Shown: positions 19,199 to 24,344 of the stretch, piece by piece
Layout of the letters: each line of letters opens with the position of its first letter
Position numbering within the stretch: position 1 is the first letter of the stretch
Assembly (NCBI GenBank): GCA_938004375.1
Contig: CALKWH010000326.1
Span: 1-24,344 of the forward strand
Reading direction: 5' to 3'
DNA from: an uncultured Pseudomonadota bacterium
GTDB taxonomy: Bacteria > Myxococcota_A > Polyangia > HGW-17
Length of the DNA stretch: 24,344 nt
The notes under the pieces: generated by a model
Told to the model about the DNA's origin: nothing
What the model saw: the letters and a program-made list of their open reading frames with translations, nothing else
Database searches by the model: none
Made by a program: the position numbers and the translations under genes

Positions 19199-19425
19199 GC
19201 CCGGGCGGCCGGGGCCGTCCGACTTTGGCATACCCGCGACGCGGGCGGCGGCGGCGCTTATCCCACCAGATTCACAGCTCTGTTTTTCCCCCGGTTTTCT
19301 CCGCTTCGTCGAAAATGCATCCCCCATCGAAAAAATAGCTTGATTATTTAAACATAGCTTTTAATCTGGTTGCCGTGGGTCTTGCAAACAAGGTCGAACC
19401 ACCCCCTGAATGAAAGGAGAAGATG
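19199..19425. other. Intergenic region with a GC-rich then AT-rich half
   Basis: No gene seen. The GC-rich start holds GGGCGGC/GCCGTCC arms (about 19204-19220) and CCCGCG-A-CGCGGG (about 19239-19251), neither followed by a T-run, so termination is uncertain. The last 100 bases are AT-rich and carry a direct repeat, ATAGCTT, at 19335-19341 and 19354-19360 (19-base period). TTGATT (19340-19345) is a possible -35 without a good -10. AAAGGAG at 19413-19419 is the ribosome site of the next gene. Confidence 0.5.
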
Positions 19426-19998
19426 ATGAAAATCAATATATTATTATGCGTTTTTGGCTGCCTCACACTTTCAAGTTGCAAGCAATCCGATGAAAAAGTC
19501 GATACCACCGATTTTTGCAATTCCATGTGCGACAAATACATCGAGTGTTATCCGGCTGGCGAACGTTCATTTCCTTGGACGGGGAATTGCGAAGGTTGCG
19601 GAATAATTTATAGAACGGAATGCATCGATAGATGTATGGAGAGAGCCCCCCATATGTTGGACGCTTGGGTAGAGAGCATCGCGGATTGCACCCAGGGTAC
19701 TTCCTGCAAGGAAATGGAGTCTCGTGACCCGGAATGTGAGGAGCAAGCTCAAAGTGTTTGCAGTACGGATTTGACGCCATTGGAACAAATGTGTGAAGCG
19801 TATCTTGAAAATCAATATGACACAACACCGACGCAAGAAGATATTGATAACTGCGTTAATTCAGATTACTACTGGCAATGGTTTTCTCAGTTTCAATGTT
19901 ACAAACCAGATACGCGAAGTAGGGTTTTATCTTGCTTCCTAAAAAATCTCCATTTTGATTATTTTAATGCCTGTAGCCCAGGCGGAGAACTTTTTTAG
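19426..19998 (+). CDS. AT-rich, Cys-rich putative lipoprotein of unknown function
   Basis: 190-residue orphan that I do not recognise. The signal peptide MKINILLCVFGCLTLSSC ends in the lipobox LSSC (Cys18). After it there are 16 more Cys in about 170 residues (patterns CNSMCDKYIEC, CEGCG, CIDRC, CTQGTSC), an even number that would allow eight disulphides in the periplasm or on the surface. Two sampled 60-base lines contain 24 and 20 G+C, against 41 in a sampled secA line, so base composition and codon use (many AAA, GAT, TTT, AAT) differ sharply from the neighbours. The second of two adjacent ATGs was chosen because AAAGGAG is six bases away from it and only three from the first (19423). It lies between the TOTE-type gene and the AbiE pair, and may be a recent import. 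Confidence 0.8.
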   Translation: MKINILLCVFGCLTLSSCKQSDEKVDTTDFCNSMCDKYIECYPAGERSFPWTGNCEGCGIIYRTECIDRCMERAPHMLDAWVESIADCTQGTSCKEMESRDPECEEQAQSVCSTDLTPLEQMCEAYLENQYDTTPTQEDIDNCVNSDYYWQWFSQFQCYKPDTRSRVLSCFLKNLHFDYFNACSPGGELF

Positions 19999-20103
19999 TC
20001 TCCATTCTCCAGAGCAGCTTGACCGCGTTTATTGAGATGACTCGACGTAGGTAGGCACCGGCGAAGCCGGGAACCGCAATCGCAGCAAAATGGGACCTTC
20101 TCC

Positions 20104-20132
20104 TTGACAAAACACCTCTCCCGGAGTAAATC
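20104..20132 (+). promoter_or_regulatory. Putative promoter of the abiE-like operon
   Basis: Perfect -35 TTGACA (20104-20109), a 17-base spacer and a weak -10, TAAATC (20127-20132). The predicted start at about 20139 places the palindromic operator at roughly +4 to +25. Confidence 0.45.
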
Positions 20133-20134
20133 CG

Positions 20135-20411
20135 TTTCTGAAAAGATACAAATATGTATCTTTACGGAATCAGAATGGACATTCACGCCTTTCGTGCCGA
20201 GTTTGGACCCCTGGGGGTGTTCAGCCTAGCCGAGGTCGTGAACCTGCATCCGGGGTTTCACCGGAACCAACTGGATCGGTGGGAGGACAAGGGCTACCTG
20301 CGAAGACTGCGGCGCGGGGTCTGGGCGTTTCCGGAGCGGCTCGGGGACGAGCGGTTCCTGTGGCTGGCGGCCAATAAAATGTACGGCCCGTCCTATGTAT
20401 CTTTTCAGAAA
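20135..20411. repeat. 16-base inverted pair linking the operator to a site inside abiEi
   Basis: TTTCTGAAAAGATACA at 20135-20150 recurs exactly, on the opposite strand, at 20396-20411 (TGTATCTTTTCAGAAA) inside the antitoxin gene. The copies are 245 bases apart and AT-rich in a GC-rich context. The first copy contains one arm of the palindrome. Confidence 0.7.
20142..20163. promoter_or_regulatory. Palindromic operator candidate AAAGATACA-AATA-TGTATCTTT
   Basis: Perfect 9-base arms (20142-20150 and 20155-20163) around a 4-base centre, just downstream of the predicted abiE promoter and overlapping the first possible ATG (20154). AbiEi antitoxins are known to repress their own operon by binding inverted repeats, so this is the likely target. 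This is inference; the sequence shows only the palindrome. Confidence 0.6.
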
Positions 20412-20810
20412 GCGCTCAAATTCTACGGCCTGATCCCGGAGGAGGTCTTCCGGGTCACCTCCGTGGGCACGCGCAAGACGGCTGTCTTCGAGACGCCGGT
20501 GGGGACCTTCGACTACCGGCACCTCAAGCCGGAGTTGTTCTGGGGGTACCGGTGGCTGGCGTGGGAGGACCGCCTGATCCGCATCGCGGAGCCCGAGAAG
20601 GCCGTCCTCGACCTGCTGTACCTGAACCCCGGGCTTGGCACCCCCGACGACTTCTCCGCACTGCGTCTCGACGGCGGGGCTTTTTTGAACTTGTCGTCTC
20701 AGGAGCGCTTTCTCACCTGGGCGACCGCCTTCGGCAGCCGCGCATTGGCTCGTCGCGCCGCCGTCTTCTGGGAGTATGTGCGTCATGATCCTGATGGAAC
20801 GTCTGCTTGA
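20175..20810 (+). CDS. AbiEi-family antitoxin (type IV toxin-antitoxin)
   Basis: 211 residues from ATG 20175. Predicted antitoxin and autorepressor of a type IV toxin-antitoxin pair: the N-terminal winged-helix part (about 1-60, FSLAEVVNLHPGFHRNQLD, then KGYLRRLRRGVWAF) would bind DNA, and the C-terminal domain counters the toxin. Characteristic segments are SYVSFQKALKFYGLIPE, TSVGTRKTAVFETPVGTFDY and IAEPEKAVLDLLYL. An in-frame ATG at 20154 would add seven residues but sits inside the operator palindrome, so 20175 is preferred; neither has a strong ribosome site. The end overlaps the toxin gene. Family knowledge: AbiE pairs give abortive phage resistance and stabilise DNA. Confidence 0.88.
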   Translation: MDIHAFRAEFGPLGVFSLAEVVNLHPGFHRNQLDRWEDKGYLRRLRRGVWAFPERLGDERFLWLAANKMYGPSYVSFQKALKFYGLIPEEVFRVTSVGTRKTAVFETPVGTFDYRHLKPELFWGYRWLAWEDRLIRIAEPEKAVLDLLYLNPGLGTPDDFSALRLDGGAFLNLSSQERFLTWATAFGSRALARRAAVFWEYVRHDPDGTSA

Positions 20811-21564
20811 TCAATACCCCGAGTCCCTGAGAGGTTTTGGCGAGAGCATCCTGAAGGAATACCTGCAGGTGAAGATCCTGGCGCTCCTCTTCGAGGGGCC
20901 GGCGGCCGGGAAGATCAGGTTCATGGGAGGCACCGCCCTGCGCCTGCTCCACGGCAATCCGCGCTTCTCCGAGGAGCTCGACTTCGACAACGTCGGGCTG
21001 ACCGTGGGAGAATTCCAGGCAGCGGGAGAACACCTCGGCGCCGCCCTCGGGCTCGAGGGCTACGCGGTCGAGGTGGAGGCACGGTCGCCAAAGGCCCATC
21101 ATCTCCAGATCCGGTTCCCGTCCCTCCTGCACGAGCTGGGGCTCTCGCCGCTTCCGGGGCAGAAGATCCGCATCCAGGTGGACTCCGAGGCCCAGCACTT
21201 CGCTTACACCCCGGACACACCCATCCTGAACCGGTTCGACGTCTTCGCCCGCATCCGGGTAGTCCCGAAGGAGCTGCTGCTGTCGCAGAAGCTCTACGCG
21301 GCTTTGAACCGGAAGCGACTCATGGGGCGGGACTTCTTCGACGTGGTGTTCCTCTACGGGCTGGGCGTCACCCCGCATTTCGGCTATCTGGAGCAACGCC
21401 TCGGCGTGGCGTCGCCCGCGGCCCTGAAGGCGTGGCTCCTCGAGAAGACGACCGGCCTGGACTTTGCGGCGCTGGCCCGGGACGTGGAGCCGTTCCTCTT
21501 CTATCCCCGGGACCGCGACCGGGTGCTGCATTTTCGGGAATTCGTGGGCGGCTTGCCCGGGTGA
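20785..21564 (+). CDS. AbiEii/AbiGii-family nucleotidyltransferase toxin
   Basis: 259 residues from ATG 20785 (262 from 20776). Predicted nucleotidyltransferase-fold toxin. The signature is GGTALRLLHGN followed by RFSEELDFD, with the two metal-binding Asp in LDFD; a further acidic position is in IRIQVDSE, and the helical KELLLSQKLYAALNRKRLMG, then RDFFDVVFLYGLG, is typical of the family. It overlaps the antitoxin gene by about 26-35 bases, so the two are translationally coupled. GGGAG at 20770-20774 fits the 20785 start better than 20776, where it would be one base away. In studied members the toxin is neutralised without direct antitoxin binding. The gene converges with the Cys-rich lipoprotein gene (16 bases between stops). 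Confidence 0.9.
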   Translation: MILMERLLDQYPESLRGFGESILKEYLQVKILALLFEGPAAGKIRFMGGTALRLLHGNPRFSEELDFDNVGLTVGEFQAAGEHLGAALGLEGYAVEVEARSPKAHHLQIRFPSLLHELGLSPLPGQKIRIQVDSEAQHFAYTPDTPILNRFDVFARIRVVPKELLLSQKLYAALNRKRLMGRDFFDVVFLYGLGVTPHFGYLEQRLGVASPAALKAWLLEKTTGLDFAALARDVEPFLFYPRDRDRVLHFREFVGGLPG

Positions 21565-21580
21565 ACGCCGTTCGCGCGGG

Positions 21581-23371
21581 TCACTGCACGAGGGGTTCGG
21601 TGTAGAAGACGCCCAGCAGGTCCTCGGTGGTCGAGATCGCGCCCGGCACGCCGCCGGAGACGCGGATGGACCACGCGCGGAACTGGTAGTACATGCCCGG
21701 CACCAGCGCGGGACCGGCGTAGGGGACCACGACCTCGGTGCTGCCCGAGACGCCCGGGATCGCGTCGTCCTCCCAGACCAGCTCGCCGAAGGCGTTGTAG
21801 ACCACGACGTGGTAGCTGTCCTCGGAGGAGTCGTCGGCGAAGCGGAACTCGAGCCCCTCGGCCTCGACGAGCTCGGGGCCCTCGGCGCCCGGGTAGAAGA
21901 TCTCGAGGGCTTCGGTGATCTTGAACGAGTCCGCGAGCTCCACGGTCGTGGTGACCGCGGCCTCGACCGTGATGTGCACGATCTGGGTGCCGGCGATGTT
22001 CGGATCGGGGTCGCGCACCAGGCCGTCGTTCTCGAAGGCGGCGAGCACCACGTAGCGGCCGTCGGGCACGCCCGTGATCGTGAACTCGCCGGCGACGGAC
22101 GGGGCCGCGGGGGGCTTGGGCGCGCGCAGGCCGGCGGGCACCTCGCCCTTGACGAACGTGTCACTGAAGGTGGACTCGGGCACCAGCACCACCGTGGTCA
22201 GCGAGCCGCCCGGAGCGTTGACGATCTGCACGGACCCGGTGACGGTGCTAAGCGGCGTCTCGGACTGGGTCACCTCCAGGCCGGTCACGTCGGCGGCGGC
22301 CATGGTCACGTCCAGCGGGTTCAACTGCAGGTCGGCCTTGTAGCCGCGCAGGGCATAGGCGTTGTCGGGGACGTTGAACAGCGTGAAGAACCCGTCGCGG
22401 TCCGAGAAGCCAAAGGGCGCCTCGCCGGCGTTGGTCGCGGTCTCGAGCACCAAAAGAACACCGCCGCCGGTGACCTCGCCGGTGGTGACCACCACGCGGC
22501 CGCTCACCGAGAACCGGCCCTGCTCCTCGACCGGGAGTGGGATCAGCGTGATGCTCGTGAGCGCGGTGGCCAGGTGCCAGCCGCCCTGGCCGCGCACGGC
22601 GTCGGTGGCGTCCACCGGCAGGGACGGGCGGATGCCGGCCGGGAACTGCTGGTAATTCTGGGCGGCCGCCCGCAGGGTGAACACGCCCTCGGCCAGGGTG
22701 CCGTCGGGGTTGCGCTTCACGGGGACCTGCAATTGATAGTGACCGTCGACGTCCGAGAGGGCCACGCCCGTGGCCGCGGCGCCGGTGGCGTCGGCGGCGA
22801 GCACCCGGGCGCCCTCGATGGCCTCGTCATTGGAGGCGTCGGACACGCGGCCCTCAAACCACACGGGCTCGTGGCAGCCGTACAGGTCGTCGGTGCGCAG
22901 CTCGCACGTGAGCCCCACCGGGCAGGCGTCCTGGTTCACCGGGTCGCAGGTGTCGGCGCACACGCCGCCGTCACCCTGGGGGACGCACACCGTGCCGTCC
23001 GCGCACACCGGATCCGAAAGTTCACACTCCTGCAGGCACATGCCGGCCCCGTCGGCGAAGGCGACGCAGCTCCAGCCCTCGCCGCACGCCTCGGCGTCGG
23101 CCGGGTCGCAGGCCGGGTAGCACACGAACGCGCCCCGCGACGGCAGGCAGGCCAGATCCTCGCCGCAGGCGTCGGCCACGGCCGGGTCGCACACGTCCAG
23201 GCAGCCGTACTTGCCGTCCCCCAACGCGACGCACGCGCCGGTGTCGCCGCAGGCGTCGGCCACGGCCGGGTCGCAGGCCTCGAAGGTCGGCTTCTTCTTT
23301 TCTTCGTCGCAGCCGGTAACAAAAGGAAGAATCAGGGACAGAAAAATAAGGAAAAAATAACACGTCTTCAT
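21581..23371 (-). CDS. Cys-rich repeat and beta-sandwich surface lipoprotein
   Basis: 596-residue predicted lipoprotein. The signal peptide ends in PFVTGC (Cys21, followed by Asp). Residues about 33-170 hold five Cys-rich repeats of the form CDPAVADACG...C...DGKYGC, likely disulphide-knotted like EGF-type modules. The remainder reads as carboxypeptidase-regulatory/CnaB-like beta-sandwich domains: FEGRVSDASNDEAIEGARV with DVDGHYQLQV, then FSVSGRVVVTTGEV with DRDGFFTLFNV, then TVTGSVQIVN with GVPDGRYVVLAAF. A Fn3-like C-terminal domain (about 500-596) has YHVVVYNAFGELVW and YYQFRAWSIRVSG. Such architecture is common in surface proteins of Myxococcota. Start chosen by GGAGG upstream of ATG 23371. 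It is divergent from the VWA-like gene. Confidence 0.88.
   Translation of the reverse strand: MKTCYFFLIFLSLILPFVTGCDEEKKKPTFEACDPAVADACGDTGACVALGDGKYGCLDVCDPAVADACGEDLACLPSRGAFVCYPACDPADAEACGEGWSCVAFADGAGMCLQECELSDPVCADGTVCVPQGDGGVCADTCDPVNQDACPVGLTCELRTDDLYGCHEPVWFEGRVSDASNDEAIEGARVLAADATGAAATGVALSDVDGHYQLQVPVKRNPDGTLAEGVFTLRAAAQNYQQFPAGIRPSLPVDATDAVRGQGGWHLATALTSITLIPLPVEEQGRFSVSGRVVVTTGEVTGGGVLLVLETATNAGEAPFGFSDRDGFFTLFNVPDNAYALRGYKADLQLNPLDVTMAAADVTGLEVTQSETPLSTVTGSVQIVNAPGGSLTTVVLVPESTFSDTFVKGEVPAGLRAPKPPAAPSVAGEFTITGVPDGRYVVLAAFENDGLVRDPDPNIAGTQIVHITVEAAVTTTVELADSFKITEALEIFYPGAEGPELVEAEGLEFRFADDSSEDSYHVVVYNAFGELVWEDDAIPGVSGSTEVVVPYAGPALVPGMYYQFRAWSIRVSGGVPGAISTTEDLLGVFYTEPLVQ
23160..23275. 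repeat. 32-base repeat with 84-base period in the Cys-rich module
   Basis: The 32 bases at 23160-23191 recur exactly at 23244-23275 (both begin TCGCCGCAGGCGTCGGCCAC), with a more diverged third copy near 23090-23110. They encode the CDPAVADACG cores of successive repeats, showing recent duplication of a 28-residue unit. Confidence 0.85.
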
Positions 23372-23408
23372 CACACACCTCCATGGGAAAGAGAAAAGCA
23401 AACAAAAC

Positions 23409-23437
23409 AGTATACCCCCATCTGCTCGGTATGAAAA
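23409..23437 (-). promoter_or_regulatory. Putative promoter of the Cys-rich lipoprotein gene
   Basis: On the minus strand, TTTTCA (23437-23432), a 17-base spacer and TATACT (23414-23409; 5 of 6 to consensus), 38 bases before the ATG. Confidence 0.55.
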
Positions 23438-23485
23438 GGGGGGTTGTGCGCCGTGACTCTGAAAGCAAGCCTCGTGCCAGGGGGA

Positions 23486-23515
23486 GGGAGCACGGAGGCG
23501 GCCGTCCGTGTTCCC
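23486..23515. promoter_or_regulatory. Long inverted repeat between divergent promoters
   Basis: GGGAGCACGGA (23486-23496) and TCCGTGTTCCC (23505-23515) are complementary at 10 of 11 positions around an 8-base centre. It abuts the -35 of the rightward promoter, so a shared operator is plausible; no T-run follows, which argues against a terminator. Confidence 0.5.
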
Positions 23516-23519
23516 GGGG

Positions 23520-23548
23520 TTGTTTATTCCACCCGAATGGACTATGTT
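23520..23548 (+). promoter_or_regulatory. Putative promoter of the VWA-like lipoprotein gene
   Basis: TTGTTT (23520-23525), a 17-base spacer and TATGTT (23543-23548). The predicted leader begins at about 23555 and contains GGCGCCC-GCAG-GGGCGCC (23561-23578), a perfect 7-bp hairpin, and a weaker one, CCCGG/CCGGG (23583-23600). Confidence 0.45.
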
Positions 23549-23620
23549 GTCAAAGTCCGCGGCGCCCGCAGGGGCGCCTGAACCCGGACGCACAACCGGG
23601 CAAGCAATCGGAGGGTGGTC

Positions 23621-24289
23621 ATGACGACGCGGCGGTTTTCATTCCTGTTCCTGCTCCCGTTCCTCGCGGCGGGCGTGGCGGCCGGCGGGTGCCGCAACGT
23701 CCCCGCCCTGACCGTCGAGTACAGCCCGAACTGGCCCGACGACTACGAGTGGGTCAAGCCGGAGACCCGCCTGGAGCCCGTGGATCTGCTGTTCGTGATC
23801 GACGACTCCCCGGGCATGGCCGACGGCCAGGCGCGCCTCGGTCGGGCGTTGCCGGCCCTGGTGGAGCGCCTCGGCCGAGTCGCGGGCGGCCTGCCCGACC
23901 TGCACGTGGGCGTGATCTCCACCGATCTGGGCACCGCTCCCTACGACTCCGCGGGCTGCACGATGCCCGGGGGCGACGGCGGACGCCTCCTCAAGGGCTT
24001 GCACGACTCCTGCGCGAATCCCGTGGGGCAGCGCTTCGTCGTGGACGTGGAGCCCCGCGGCTGCGAGATCATCAAAAGCATCGTCGAGGGTCAGCCGACC
24101 ACCTGCACCACCCACGGCTGCGGGCAGCGCAACTGCGATGCGGACGCCTTCGCCGGCTTCGACGGCACCGCCACCGAGCCCGCCGGGCTCGTCTTCTCCC
24201 TGGACGAGCACGGATGCCCCCGCTGCCGCAACTACGTCGACGAGCCCCTCGCCGAGGTCCTCGCGTGCACGACCGCCCTGGGCACCACC
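23621..24289 (+). CDS. VWA-like lipoprotein (truncated by the contig end)
   Basis: At least 223 residues of a predicted lipoprotein. The signal peptide ends in VAAGGC (lipidated Cys24). From about 54 a von Willebrand A-type fold begins: VDLLFVIDDSPGM is the metal-site strand, and LHVGVISTDLG is the next core strand. The usual DxSxS motif reads DDSPG (61-65), so the last Ser is missing. Cys-rich inserts follow (GC at about 112, CTTHGCGQRNC, GCPRC), a common style in Myxococcota surface proteins. The ATG at 23621 is six bases after GGAGGG and is preferred to GTG 23615. Real sequence ends at 24289; the same frame continues as RSEERRVGKEV to a stop at 24325, which is adapter, not protein. The ligand is unknown. 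Confidence 0.85.
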
Positions 24290-24344
24290 AGATCGGAAGA
24301 GCGTCGTGTAGGGAAAGAGGTGTAGATCTCGGGGGTCGCCGGAT
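24290..24344. other. Illumina P5/universal adapter remnant (not biological)
   Basis: AGATCGGAAGAGCGTCGTG at 24290-24308 continues as the TruSeq universal adapter read-through, with one inserted G and two substitutions near the end that look like low-quality base calls. Translation gives the known artefact RSEERRVGKE. Confidence 0.97.

Noticed and set aside
20058..20070. Hairpin CCGGC-GAA-GCCGG as a terminator of the AT-rich lipoprotein gene
   Set aside because: The stem is only 5 bp and no T-run follows; it may be structural but cannot be called a terminator.
19995..20186. A 63-residue minus-strand frame upstream of the antitoxin gene
   Set aside because: It covers the abiE promoter and operator, has no ribosome site and no recognisable sequence.
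23160..23275. Regularly spaced direct repeats that could suggest a CRISPR array
   Set aside because: Only two exact copies occur, they lie in frame within a protein gene, and they encode Cys-rich repeat units.

Overview
The window is a contig of high-GC bacterial DNA; a sampled 60-base stretch of secA is 41/60 G+C. Illumina adapter sequence occupies both ends (1-45 and 24290-24344), so the biological insert is about 46-24289 and the two outermost genes are cut by library artefact. No rRNA, tRNA or CRISPR was seen. The gene style points to Myxococcota or a related delta-proteobacterial lineage: a Hanks-type kinase with a DWG motif and WD40 propeller, several lipoproteins with Cys-rich repeats, and a VWA-like lipoprotein with a DLLFVIDDS motif. 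This placement is inferred from gene style, not from a marker tree.

Layout. (1) 46-4631, minus strand: a B12-binding-type radical SAM protein and, 60 bases downstream, a membrane Ser/Thr kinase with WD40 repeats (C-terminus lost). (2) 4723-6434, plus: a histidine kinase and an OmpR/PhoB-type response regulator overlapping by ATGA, with an 11-bp-spaced direct repeat at the promoter. (3) 9534-6447, minus: a phosphofructokinase followed by two lipoproteins, one with YD-like repeats. (4) 9719-14458, plus: a Cys-rich Sel1-repeat lipoprotein and secA, ending in an intrinsic terminator.

(5) 14534-21564 is an accessory region that looks like a defence island beside secA. A RecF/OLD-like ATPase overlaps a small acidic partner by ATGA. 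Thirteen bases later comes a 935-residue protein that I read as a zinc-binding archaeo-eukaryotic primase, an SF2 helicase and a DUF559/Vsr-like nuclease in one chain (TOTE type). An AT-rich, Cys-rich lipoprotein follows (two sampled lines 24/60 and 20/60 G+C), then an AbiEi/AbiEii type IV toxin-antitoxin pair with a palindromic operator.

(6) 21581-24289: divergent cell-surface lipoproteins, one with Cys-rich repeats plus beta-sandwich domains and one VWA-like and truncated. They share an intergenic region with two facing promoters and a long inverted repeat.

The predicted promoters share a 17-bp spacer and sigma70-like boxes. The best candidate for an undescribed system is the three-gene cassette 14534-19198: the ATPase/partner pair resembles, from memory, the MAD3-MAD4 pair of methylation-associated defence, but here it has no methyltransferase and is linked to a primase-helicase-nuclease.
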